From Streptomyces sp. TG1A-60 (GTDB lineage Bacteria; Actinomycetota; Actinomycetes; Streptomycetales; Streptomycetaceae): a stretch of DNA of 64,000 nucleotides. The stretch lies in NCBI RefSeq assembly GCF_037201975.1, contig NZ_CP147520.1, positions 4,774,001-4,838,000 of the forward strand, given 5' to 3'. Of this stretch, positions 33,675 through 42,277 are shown piece after piece. Under the pieces are notes generated by a model. It ran no database searches. It saw only the letters and a list, made by a program, of their open reading frames with translations, and was not told the origin of the DNA. The number at the start of each line of letters is the position of its first letter. Positions within the stretch are counted from its first letter, which is position 1. Position numbers and translations under genes: made by a program.

Positions 33675-33844
33675 GGCCGCACGCGTTCGTCAGGGATTCC
33701 GGCCCACACGTTTGCGGTGAGCGGGACCGGAAGGCCGCGCGCCCCTTTGGGTGTCTTTGCAACCTCTGTTACTTGTACGCCGTACCTGCGAGATACATCA
33801 CGGTCCGGTCTCAAAGTCCCCACCGGTGGTGTCTACTGGAGGGC

Positions 33845-34123
33845 ATGCCTGAGCACGTGCCGATCCTCCAGCTGGTGGGCGTGGCTGCCCTCGCCCTCGC
33901 GGCGGTCATCTGGGTCGCCGTGCTCGTCCGCGTACTGCGCCGGGACCGCGAGGCCCACCGGGGCCGCTTGGCCGAGCTGGCCCGGCGCCGGGGGCAGCGC
34001 CTGCGGGCCCTGCCCCAGCAGCGGCGCAAGGGCCCGCACGTCGAGCATGTGGAGCTGACCCCGGCGGAACAGGACGCTTTCGCCTTCCTGGCCCGCCGGT
34101 TCAGCGACGACCGCCAGGCCTGA
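33845..34123 (+). CDS. Small single-pass membrane protein, hypothetical
   Basis: 92 residues from ATG 33845 (GGAGG just upstream). One membrane segment near the N-terminus, 'LQLVGVAALALAAVIWVAVL', then a strongly basic region (VRVLRRDREAHRGRLAELARR) and a soluble tail with 'LTPAEQDAFAFLARRFSDD'. No family is recognised. Convergent with the DUF6227 gene, 37 bases apart. Confidence 0.7.
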   Translation: MPEHVPILQLVGVAALALAAVIWVAVLVRVLRRDREAHRGRLAELARRRGQRLRALPQQRRKGPHVEHVELTPAEQDAFAFLARRFSDDRQA

Positions 34124-34160
34124 ACCCTTTCCCTGTCGGTCTCCACGCATTCCCACGGGA

Positions 34161-34910
34161 CTATCCGAGCGTCCCCGCGCGCCGCTCCATCGCGTCCCGG
34201 GCCGCGTCCTCCGTCGCGTACACCTCGCACATGTGGCGTCCGTCCGGGGTGGCCGTGTGCTCGACCTCCCAGAGGGAGATCTCCTGTCCGTCGGTGAGCA
34301 GGAACGCGTGCTCGTAGAGCGAGCAACTCGGGCCGGGCCGGGCGGGGCGGTGCGGGCGGCCGAAGGCCTGGGTGATCTCGTGCGCGAACGCGGTCCGCAG
34401 CAGCAGGGTGGCGAGCTCGTCCCCGGGAGGGTCCGGGTTCTCCGCGCGCCGCAGCAGCCGCCGGGCGTGGTCCGCCGAGTCGTCCGGAACGTACTCGTGG
34501 CGCGGCTCGGGGAACGCCGCCAGTTCCACCATGGCGGGCAGCTCCAGGTCGGGGGCGTCCGGCGGCAGCGGCAGGCGCGCGGTGGCGGCCCGCAGCTCCT
34601 CGTCGTCCGCGTAGACCTCGTGCTGGGTGTCGCTGCCCGGCACCGTGTTGTGCACCAGCTCCCACAGGGTGACGGCGGAGCCGTCCGCGAGCAGCCAGGT
34701 GTGCCGGTACGTCGCCCGGTGCAGCCCCGAACTGTAGTGCGCGGAGTGCAGCGAGCTGTCGTGCGCGAGGGCGCAGTCGAGCTGTCGTATGGTCTCGTCG
34801 GGCAGCTCGAAGGAGTTCAGGGTGCGGCCGAGGAGTCGCGCGAGGTGCTCCTCAGGAGACTCGGGCGACTCGGGTGGCTCGTACGCTGCCGTCTCGTACG
34901 GAACGCTCAA
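34161..34910 (-). CDS. DUF6227-type hypothetical protein
   Basis: 249 residues from ATG 34910. Two similar halves: each has a 'LLADGSAVTLWELVHNTVPG' or 'LLTDGQEISLWEVEHTATPD' block followed by an EVYA(D/T)(D/E) strand, so it looks like an internal duplication. No catalytic motif, signal or membrane segment. The family is widespread in Streptomyces, and I know of no assigned function. Confidence 0.75.
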   Translation of the reverse strand: MSVPYETAAYEPPESPESPEEHLARLLGRTLNSFELPDETIRQLDCALAHDSSLHSAHYSSGLHRATYRHTWLLADGSAVTLWELVHNTVPGSDTQHEVYADDEELRAATARLPLPPDAPDLELPAMVELAAFPEPRHEYVPDDSADHARRLLRRAENPDPPGDELATLLLRTAFAHEITQAFGRPHRPARPGPSCSLYEHAFLLTDGQEISLWEVEHTATPDGRHMCEVYATEDAARDAMERRAGTLG

Positions 34911-35088
34911 GGTTTCTCCCGGCGTTGCTGCATGTCACCTTGTGGGTGCATACCGTAGCCCTTCGGTCGGACATCATGTCCGGGAACCGAGAAAACGTAC
35001 GTCCATAAAACGCCGGAGCCGCGCGATTGGTTCCCGCGCGGCGCGACGAGCTCCCGGAAGCGCTGGGTCAGATGGTGTCTGCCCCGGG

Positions 35089-36306
35089 TCAGCCGGCGCT
35101 GCCCGCCGTCCAGGCGCTCCACGCCATGTTCCAGCCGTTGAGGCCGTTGTCCGGCGAGACCGCCTTGTCGGGGGAGTTCTTGACGATCACCACGTCACCG
35201 GTCAGCGAGCTGTCGAAGAACCACTTGGCGACCGTGTCACCGTTCGCCCCCTGGGCGTCCGCGAGGCCGACACAGCCGTGACTGGTGCCCTGCCGCCCGA
35301 AGGGCGGGTTGGACCTGTCGTACCAGTAGTTGCCGTGGATGAACGTGCCCGACGTCGTCAGCCGCATCGCGTTCGGCACGTCCGCTATGTCGTACTCACC
35401 GCCGAAGCCCACCGTCGACCCGTTCATCCGTGTCTGCCGGAACTTCTCCGAGATCACCATCTGGCCGTTGTACGTCGGGGTCTCGGTGCTGCCCGCCGAG
35501 ATCGGGACGGTCTTGAGCGTCTTCCCGTCGCGGGCGACCGTCATGGTCTGCGTGTTCACGTCGACAGTGGAGACCTGCGAGCGTCCGACCGTGAAGGTGA
35601 CGGTCTTGTCCTGCACGCCGTGGACGCCGTTCGCGCCCTCCACACCGTCCAGGTCTATCTTCATCGTGACCTTGGACCCGGCCTTCCAGTACTCCTCGGG
35701 CCGGAAGTCGAGCCGCTGCGCCCCGAACCAGTGCCCCACCGCCTTCTGCCCGCTGCTCGACGTCACCGTGATGTGCGACTGCACGGCCTTCCGGTCCGTG
35801 ATCGCCTTGTCGAAGGTGAACGACACCGGCATCCCGACGCCGACCGTGGTGCCGTCGTCCGGTGTGTACGTACCGATGAAGCTGTTCGCCGTGGACACGG
35901 TCGTGAAGACGGAGTTGGCGGCCGAGGTCTTCCCCTCCGGGTTCTTCGCGGTCGCGGAGATCTGGTAATTCGTCCCGCGCTCCAACTGATCCTTCGGCTT
36001 CCAGGACCGCCCGTCCGCCGCGATGTCGCCCGCGACGACCGCGCCGCCCTCCGCCGCGGTCATCCTCACCCCGGTCAGCTTGCCGCCGCTGACCTTCACG
36101 CCGGTCGCGTTGATGGACGCGCCCGTCGAACCGTCCTGCGCCGAGATCGTGATGCGCGCTGCCGCGTCCTCGGCCGAAGTCCCCTTGCCGCCACTCTTGT
36201 TGTCGGCCTTGGCGTCTCCACCGCAGCCGGTGAGGGTCAGCGCGCCGGCCACCAGTACGGCACAGGCCCCCGTCGCACGCCGCACAGCAAACTTCCGCCT
36301 CGTCAC
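35089..36306 (-). CDS. L,D-transpeptidase lipoprotein (Ldt_Mt2-like)
   Basis: 405 residues from GTG 36306 with GGAG seven bases upstream. Signal peptide with lipobox L-T-G-C (LTLTGCGG), so the mature protein is lipid-anchored outside. Two Ig-like domains follow (about 50-250), then a YkuD catalytic domain with the 'HGNYWYDR' and 'SHGCVGL' motifs; the nucleophile is C345. Such enzymes form 3-3 cross-links in peptidoglycan or attach proteins to it. The architecture is that of actinobacterial Ldts. It stands alone. Confidence 0.9.
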   Translation of the reverse strand: MTRRKFAVRRATGACAVLVAGALTLTGCGGDAKADNKSGGKGTSAEDAAARITISAQDGSTGASINATGVKVSGGKLTGVRMTAAEGGAVVAGDIAADGRSWKPKDQLERGTNYQISATAKNPEGKTSAANSVFTTVSTANSFIGTYTPDDGTTVGVGMPVSFTFDKAITDRKAVQSHITVTSSSGQKAVGHWFGAQRLDFRPEEYWKAGSKVTMKIDLDGVEGANGVHGVQDKTVTFTVGRSQVSTVDVNTQTMTVARDGKTLKTVPISAGSTETPTYNGQMVISEKFRQTRMNGSTVGFGGEYDIADVPNAMRLTTSGTFIHGNYWYDRSNPPFGRQGTSHGCVGLADAQGANGDTVAKWFFDSSLTGDVVIVKNSPDKAVSPDNGLNGWNMAWSAWTAGSAG

Positions 36307-36464
36307 GATATGCTCCAGCTTCTTCGCTTCTGCGTGATCTACGTGATCCGCTCCGGTACGTGGAGAAAGAGCGAACGAGGGCCGAGTGGGTTCCCCCAAC
36401 CGCCGCCCGCCGGCATCACGTGACAGAACCGGGACAATCGTCTCCCCGACAACTCCCGCTGGGC

Positions 36465-37612
36465 CTACCGGCGTTCCAGGTCCCCCCGGGCCTGCTCGTA
36501 CAACTCCCCGTACGACGGCCACACTCCGCCCGGCCCGTCCACCGACTCGGCCGCCCGCACTGCCCGCACGATCGCCCGCGTCACCAAGTCCGCGCCCTCC
36601 GCGAGGAGTTCGTTCAAAGCGAGAGGGCCGGCCTCGGGCGGCAGCGGCCGGGCGCCCGTCGCCAGGGTGAACACCGTGTCCCCGTCGTTGAGCAGATGCA
36701 CGGGACGTACGGCGCGGGCGATGCCGTCGTGCGCCGTGCCGGCCAGCTTCTGGGCCTGGGCGCGGGTCAGGTCGGCGTCGGTGGCGACGACGGCAAGTGT
36801 GGTGTTCAGCGGGGAGGAGAGTTCCGCGCGGCGGCCTCGACGAGCCGCCGGCCCGCCTCCTCGTGGACCTCCGGCGCCGGACACGTCGTACGCCCCCGCA
36901 GCGACTCCCCGTACAACACCCCCGTCTCCGCGTCCATCGCCGAGCCCGCCGCGTTGGCCACCACCAGCGCGGCCACCGTGATCCCCGAGTCCAGCACGGT
37001 GCTCGCGGTGCCGACGCCCCCCTTGAGCTGCCCCACCGCCGCTCCCGTCCCGGCGCCCACGCAGCCCTCCGCCACCGGGGCACCGAGCCCGCTCGCGGCG
37101 GCGGCCTCCACCGCGGCCCGGCCGGTGGCCGCGTCCGGTCTGGCCCTGAAGTCCCCGCCCCGGCCCAGGTCGAAGACGCAGGCGGCCGGCACGACCGGCA
37201 CCACGTGCGCGGGGTCTGGGCCGACCCGCACACCGCGCCCGCGCTCCTCCAGCCAGGCCATCACGCCCGACGCGGAGTCCAGGCCGTACGCGCTGCCGCC
37301 GGTCAGTACCACCGCCTCGACCTTCTGCACCAGGTTCCGAGGGTCGAGCGCGTCGGTCTCCTTGGTGCCGGGCCCGCCCCCGCGCACATCCACGGCCGCC
37401 ACGGCGCCGCCTTCCGGAGCCAGCACGACCGTGGTACCGGTGAGCCAGCCTCCGCCGGTCCGGGTGGCGTGGCCGACCCGGAGGCCGGGGACATCGGTCA
37501 GCGCGTCAACCGCCATGGGCTTCTCGGTCTCCGCGGCCTCGGTCTCGGCTGTGGCGGAGCCCGGGGCGGGGTCCGGCCCCGGGGGAGACGATGGCGTGGC
37601 ACTGGACGTCAT
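36465..37612 (-). CDS. P1-family peptidase (DmpA/aminopeptidase-like), frameshifted
   Basis: Start ATG 37612. The frame runs to about 36834, where GTTCC (36832-36835) lacks one C, and the correct continuation is in a second frame ending at 36465 ('LNTTLAVVATDADLTRAQAQ' onwards). Restored length is about 382 residues. Family features are 'LRVGHATRTGGGWLTGTTVV', 'VVLTGGSAYGLDSASGVM', and 'LNTTLAVVATDA' at the self-cleavage site region. These Ntn-fold enzymes cut themselves into two chains and act as aminopeptidases or D-esterases. The indel is probably a sequencing error. Confidence 0.78.
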
Positions 37613-37741
37613 GGGGCCAGCACACCAGAAAACCCGGTGAAATTCTCCCTCGGATGTTCACAAGTGCACGCGTGGGCCGGGGAGGTGCGCCCAGGGGGCA
37701 GGACCCGACGCTGTACCTGTCCGGGGCCGTACTCTGGAGGC

Positions 37742-37924
37742 ATGAGCACCGCTCCCACCCCCGAACCGCGTGACCTCAAGGCCGCACTGGTCTTCGACGA
37801 CCCGCTGAGCCGGCCGTCGTCCGACGACACGGACCACGGGTGGGGCGAGCGGCCCGCCGACGGCGGCGACAGCGCGGCCGATCTCAAGCGCTTCCTCGAC
37901 GAGAAGCCGCCCCACCACCTCTGA
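37742..37924 (+). CDS. Small conserved hypothetical protein
   Basis: 60 residues from ATG 37742, with CTGGAGG seven bases upstream. Acidic and probably unstructured ('SRPSSDDTDHGWGERPADGG'), with a short helix at the end ('ADLKRFLDEKPPHHL'). It is divergent from the P1 peptidase gene. I recall similar short proteins in streptomycetes, with no known role. Confidence 0.65.
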   Translation: MSTAPTPEPRDLKAALVFDDPLSRPSSDDTDHGWGERPADGGDSAADLKRFLDEKPPHHL

Positions 37925-38012
37925 CAGTGCCCGCCGACGGCCTTGAGCCGCCGACACCGTCGGAGCAAGGCCCTGAGCCGCTGACACCGCAGACCTGAGG
38001 CCTCGTGCGCGG

Positions 38013-38488
38013 CTATTCGCGGTCGTGGCCCGAGCCGCGCTGCGCCACCAGGGCGTCGCGGATCTCCTTCAGTACCTCCAGCTCGGTCACCTCGATGACC
38101 TCGCGGGTGCCTTCCTTCGCCTTCCGGCGGGCTTCCTGACGGGCCAGGTACTTGGCCATGGGGAGGACCATCAGGAAGTAGACGATTGCCGCGGTGATGA
38201 CGAAGCTGAGGGTGGCACTCAGCACCGTGCCCCACATGATCGGGATGCCGCTGGTGACCGTGCCGTCCGGCGCCACTCGGCAGGGATCCTTCAGGCACGA
38301 GCTGTACCTGTCGAGGTCCTTGGTGCCGAACGCCCCGACCAGCGGGTTGATGACCCCCTTCACCACCGAGTTGACGATGTTCGTGAAGGCCGCGCCGATG
38401 ACCACGGCGACGGCCAGGTCGACGACGTTCCCCGCATCAGGAAGGCCTTGAAGCCCTCCCAGACGCTCGGCTCCCTCTTCTGGCTCAC
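38013..38488 (-). CDS. mscL: Large-conductance mechanosensitive channel MscL, frameshifted
   Basis: GTG 38488 (or 38491) begins 'VSQKREPSVWEGFKAFLMRG'. A base is missing from the run at 38430-38433, and the other frame continues with 'NVVDLAVAVVIGAAFTNIVN' (first membrane segment), the periplasmic loop, the second segment 'SFVITAAIVYFLMVLPMAKY' and the cytoplasmic helix. Restored length about 158 residues. MscL opens under membrane tension to release solutes on osmotic downshock. Nothing else in the gene is damaged, so an assembly error is likelier than loss. Confidence 0.88.
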
Positions 38489-38620
38489 CACGAGGCCTCT
38501 CTGCGCTGGTTGTGGAACAAACGACTCCGCAACCTACGTCAGGGCGCGTCCCGGGTGGCCAACCGGGTCCCTTCAACGAGGGACTTGACGGGCGGGGGCC
38601 GGCGTTCGTCGGGCCGAGGG

Positions 38621-39199
38621 TCACCACAGCGTCACCGCCAGGCGAGAGGTGGCACCCGCGCCGGCCAGGCGGGCCGCCGTGCGGCGGGGCACGGTCAGGA
38701 CGACCAGGGCCCCGCTCTCGGTGGCGCTCGCGGTCGGCACCTCGGACACGCGGGCGCCCCGTGCGACGACGCGTGCGGCGCCACCGCCCGTCGCGGACTC
38801 CTCGGCCGCGATCACGTCGACGCGGTCGCCGGGGCGCAGCAGTCGTACCGTCGCGCCGTCGGCGATGCGTACCGGTGCGGTCACCGTCTCGGCGGTGGTG
38901 GGGCGCTCGGGGACGGGGTCGGCCACGGGGTGACCCCCGACGCGTTCGGCTTCCCTGGCACCCGCCCCCGTCGCCAGCAGGGCGGCGGCGGTCACCGCCA
39001 GACCCGCGGCCATGGCCCGGCTTCGGCAGCGGGCGAGGCGGCGCAGGCGCTGTGCGCCGCCGCGTACCCGTAGGGGGGCGAAGTGCGGGACCTCGCAGGT
39101 GGGAGGGGTGTCGCTGCCGGGTGGGCCGGCGGCCCAGGCGGGAAGGCGTACGGATGTGGACGTGCGCGCGGGCGCGGACGTGGATGAGGGACGGGACAT
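38621..39199 (-). CDS. SAF-domain protein (CpaB-like), membrane-anchored
   Basis: 192 residues from ATG 39199. A cytoplasmic N-terminus of about 60 residues is followed by one membrane segment ('AMAAGLAVTAAALLATGAGA') and an extracytoplasmic SAF domain ('TVTAPVRIADGATVRLLRPG', then 'DRVDVIAAEE'). SAF domains occur in Flp pilus assembly protein CpaB and related carbohydrate-binding proteins. No pilus genes lie nearby, so the function is open. The gene is upstream of mscL with a 132-base gap and may be co-transcribed with it. Confidence 0.78.
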   Translation of the reverse strand: MSRPSSTSAPARTSTSVRLPAWAAGPPGSDTPPTCEVPHFAPLRVRGGAQRLRRLARCRSRAMAAGLAVTAAALLATGAGAREAERVGGHPVADPVPERPTTAETVTAPVRIADGATVRLLRPGDRVDVIAAEESATGGGAARVVARGARVSEVPTASATESGALVVLTVPRRTAARLAGAGATSRLAVTLW

Positions 39200-39364
39200 G
39201 GGGCCACCACCTGCTGTGTGAGATCGGCTTGCGGTCCCACGATGAGGCCTCGCGGCGGCGCGCGTTGAAGCCGGTGGACTACCCACCGGTTGTGGAGAAC
39301 TCCGCCACCCGAACGAGGCGTTCCGCCCCACCCCCGCACCGGGCGGGCCGGTGCGGTCACCCCA

Positions 39365-40228
39365 TTACGGCAGCTCGAACCCCGGATCCATCCCGCCCAG
39401 CGCCTTCGTGCACAGACAGTCGCGGGTGTTGCCCGGCGGGAGGGCGGCGACCGTGTCGAAGAGGACGCCTCGGAGGCGGTCGACGTTGGCGGCGAAGACC
39501 TGCAGGACTTCCTCGTGGGAGACGCCCTCGCCGGTCTCGGCGCCGGCGTCGAGGTCGGTGACGAGGGTCAGGGAGGTGTAGCAGAGCTCCAGTTCGCGGG
39601 CGAGTACGGCCTCGGGATGGCCGGTCATGCCGACGACGGACCAGCCCTGGGCCTGATGCCACAACGACTCGGCGCGGGTGGAGAAGCGGGGGCCCTCGAC
39701 CACGACGAGTGTGCCGCCGTCCACCGGTTCCCAGTCGCGCCCGCGCGCCGCTTCGAGGGCGGCCTTGCGGCCGACGGGGCAGTAGGGGTCGGCGAGCGAG
39801 ACATGGACGACGTTCGGGATGGTGCCGCCGGGCAGCGGGAGGCCGTCGAAGTAGGTCTGGGTGCGGGACTTCGTGCGGTCCACCATCTGGTCCGGCACGA
39901 GCAGCGTGCCCGGCCCGTACTCCGGTCGCAGGCCGCCCACCGCGCACGGGCCGAGCACCTGGCGCGCCCCGACGGAACGCAGAGCCCACAGATTGGCCCG
40001 GTAGTTGATGCGATGCGGCGGCAGGTGGTGGCCACGGCCATGGCGGGGGAGGAAGGCGACCCGGCGGCCGGCGACCTCGCCGAGGAAGAGGGAGTCGCTG
40101 GGCGGTCCGTAGGGGGTGTCGACCTCTATCTCGGTCACGTCGTCGAGGAAGGAGTAGAAGCCCGAGCCCCCGATGACCCCGATCTCCGCCATGCCCGCCC
40201 CGCCCGTCGCGTTCTCCGTGTTCGCCAT
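39365..40228 (-). CDS. mtnP: S-methyl-5'-thioadenosine phosphorylase
   Basis: 287 residues from ATG 40228; an internal ATG at residue 13 ('MAEIGVIGGSGFYSFL') may be the real start. Family motifs: 'GVIGGSGFY' phosphate site, 'LPRHGRGHHLPPHRINYRAN', and 'GMTGHPEAVLARELELCYTS'. It splits methylthioadenosine into adenine and methylthioribose 1-phosphate for methionine salvage; some actinobacterial members accept adenosine or guanosine analogues. Downstream of the FmdB gene in the same direction, 77 bases away. Confidence 0.92.
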   Translation of the reverse strand: MANTENATGGAGMAEIGVIGGSGFYSFLDDVTEIEVDTPYGPPSDSLFLGEVAGRRVAFLPRHGRGHHLPPHRINYRANLWALRSVGARQVLGPCAVGGLRPEYGPGTLLVPDQMVDRTKSRTQTYFDGLPLPGGTIPNVVHVSLADPYCPVGRKAALEAARGRDWEPVDGGTLVVVEGPRFSTRAESLWHQAQGWSVVGMTGHPEAVLARELELCYTSLTLVTDLDAGAETGEGVSHEEVLQVFAANVDRLRGVLFDTVAALPPGNTRDCLCTKALGGMDPGFELP

Positions 40229-40305
40229 GCCCGCACCCTAACCGGGCCCGGAAACGCCGAAGACCCCGCCGTCGTCGTACGAGGCCGGGGTCCCGGACGG
40301 AGGTG

Positions 40306-40650
40306 CTACGCGGCCGAGGTGCTGCTGGTGGAGGAGGAGCCCGAGGACGACGACTTCGAGTCGGAGGACGACGACGAAGACGAGCCCGAAGACGACGACG
40401 TGGCGGACTTCGTGTCCGACGTGGCGGACTTCGTGTCCGACGACGAGGACGCCGGGCTGCTGCTCGACGACGAGCCGCGGCTGTCGTTCCGGTAGAAACC
40501 GGAGCCCTTGAAGACGATGCCGACCGCCGAGAACACCTTCTTGAGGCGGCCGTTGCAGCTGGGGCACTCGGTCAGGGCGTCGTCGGTGAACTTCTGCACC
40601 GCTTCGAGGCCCTCACCGCATTCGGTGCACTGGTACTGGTACGTCGGCAC
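40306..40650 (-). CDS. FmdB-family zinc ribbon protein with Ser-rich tail
   Basis: 114 residues from GTG 40650, with GGAGGAAG upstream. The N-terminal 55 residues form the FmdB zinc ribbon: 'MPTYQYQCTECGEGLEAVQK' and CPSCNG give two CxxC pairs. The remaining half is low-complexity Ser with embedded DTKSATS copies, probably disordered. FmdB proteins are suspected regulators, without proven role. The tail expansion is partly due to a 21-bp tandem repeat (40400-40441). Confidence 0.85.
   Translation of the reverse strand: MPTYQYQCTECGEGLEAVQKFTDDALTECPSCNGRLKKVFSAVGIVFKGSGFYRNDSRGSSSSSSPASSSSDTKSATSDTKSATSSSSGSSSSSSSDSKSSSSGSSSTSSTSAA
40400..40441. repeat. 21-bp tandem duplication in the FmdB tail
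   Basis: Two exact copies, 40400-40420 and 40421-40441, each coding seven residues (DTKSATS in the frame of the FmdB gene). Confidence 0.85.
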
Positions 40651-40719
40651 TGGTCTTCCTCCTGGCACTCTCACTCGATGAGTGCTAACGACGGTCCATA
40701 GTGACCTATTCACCGGGGA

Positions 40720-42000
40720 TCAGTCCACTGTCACCGGCACTCGGTGACCGACGACACGCGCGACGGTGCGGCTCCGGGGCCTCGTCGCCAGCCGCGTGCG
40801 CAGCGCCAACAGGGTCGCGAGGGCCAGTGCCGTACCGGCCGTCGGCACCAGGAACCCGGCGCCGGTCCACAGCCGGTCCTCCAGCTGTCCGGCGGCCGTG
40901 ACGGCGGCGGCCTGGCCGAGGGCGACCGCGCCGGTCAGCCAGGTGAAGGCCTCCGTGCGGGCACCGGCGGGAACCAGCGAGTCGACCAACGTGTACCCGG
41001 TGATCAGGGCCGGGGCGACGCACATGCCCACCAGGAGGCCGAGCGCGGCGAGGACGAGCACGGAGTGGGCGGTCCACAGAACGGAGGCCACGACCGCGAG
41101 GGCGGTGTATCCGATGATCAGGCGGCGCTGCGGTGCGGCCTTCCACACGATCGCGCCGCAGACGATGCCGGACAGCATGTTGCCGGCGGCGAAGACGCCG
41201 TACAGGACGCCGTTCAGGCCGGGCTCGCCGATCGACTCGGAGAAGGCGGCCAGGGAGACCTGCATGCCGCCGAAGACCGAGCCGATGCCCAGGAACGTGA
41301 CGATCAGGACGCGCACGCCGGGGACCGACAGGGCGGAGACGCGCTCCACGCGCGCGTGCGCCCTGGAGACGACCTTGGGCTGGGTGCCGCGCTGGGCGGC
41401 GAACAGCAGACCGCCGACCAGGGTGAGCGCGGCCTCGGTGAGCAGGCCGGCCGCCGGGTGCACGGCCGTGCACAGCGCGGTCGCCAGCAGCGGGCCGAGC
41501 ACGAAGGTCAGCTCGTCGGTGACGGACTCGAAGGCCGTCGCGGTGCTCGTCAGGGGCGAGTCCTGGAGCTTGACGCCCCAGCGGGCCCGCACCATGGGGC
41601 CGACCTGAGGCACGGAGGCGCCGGTCGGCACGGCGGCGGCGAAGAGCGCCCACAAGGGGGCGCCGATCAGCGCCATCGCCGTCAGGGAGAGGCCCGCCAC
41701 CGCGTGGACCAGGACGCCGGGGATCAGGACGGTGCGCTGGCCGTGACGGTCGGCGAGACGGCCGCTGTAGGGGGCGAACAGCGCCATGGAGACACCCGTC
41801 ACGGCGGCCACGGCTCCGGCCGCCCCGTAGGAGCCGGTGGTGTGCTGGACCAGCAGCACGATGGAGAGAGTCAGCATCGCGAACGGCTGACGGGCCGCGA
41901 AGCCCGGCAGGAGGAACGTCCACGCGCCACGGGTGCGCAGCAGCTGCCCGTAGCCCGGGCGGGACGTTTTCGAGGTGTTCGAGGTGACCGTGGACGCCAC
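40720..42000 (-). CDS. MFS transporter
   Basis: 426 residues from ATG 42000. Twelve predicted membrane segments. The cytoplasmic loop between segments 2 and 3 has the MFS motif A form 'APYSGRLADRHGQRTVLIPG'. The C-terminus is basic. It resembles sugar or drug efflux carriers of the YfcJ/arabinose-exporter type in actinobacteria, with no adjacent regulator to suggest a substrate. Lies between FmdB and the antiporter gene, all on the same strand. Confidence 0.85.
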   Translation of the reverse strand: MASTVTSNTSKTSRPGYGQLLRTRGAWTFLLPGFAARQPFAMLTLSIVLLVQHTTGSYGAAGAVAAVTGVSMALFAPYSGRLADRHGQRTVLIPGVLVHAVAGLSLTAMALIGAPLWALFAAAVPTGASVPQVGPMVRARWGVKLQDSPLTSTATAFESVTDELTFVLGPLLATALCTAVHPAAGLLTEAALTLVGGLLFAAQRGTQPKVVSRAHARVERVSALSVPGVRVLIVTFLGIGSVFGGMQVSLAAFSESIGEPGLNGVLYGVFAAGNMLSGIVCGAIVWKAAPQRRLIIGYTALAVVASVLWTAHSVLVLAALGLLVGMCVAPALITGYTLVDSLVPAGARTEAFTWLTGAVALGQAAAVTAAGQLEDRLWTGAGFLVPTAGTALALATLLALRTRLATRPRSRTVARVVGHRVPVTVD

Positions 42001-42277
42001 GGCCGTGCCTTTCCGCCGCCTGGTAGCGCGATCCCCGGCTCACGGGGATCGGGCGCCGAGAGCTGTCCTCTTGCGCTACTGCGGTAGATGCCGGGGCCCG
42101 GAGACAGGGGCGTGCCGACCGCCATACGGTCGCGCCAGCTCTGCGTCAGACAGAGTTGGTCCGATCAAAATGCGCCTTCATCGTACAGGGAGGAACAGGC
42201 GGGTCACCTGTGAAAACGAGCACCATGACCGCCCGTACCCCTGATTCCGGAGAGTGGGAACGGTGTGAAACGTGTTC

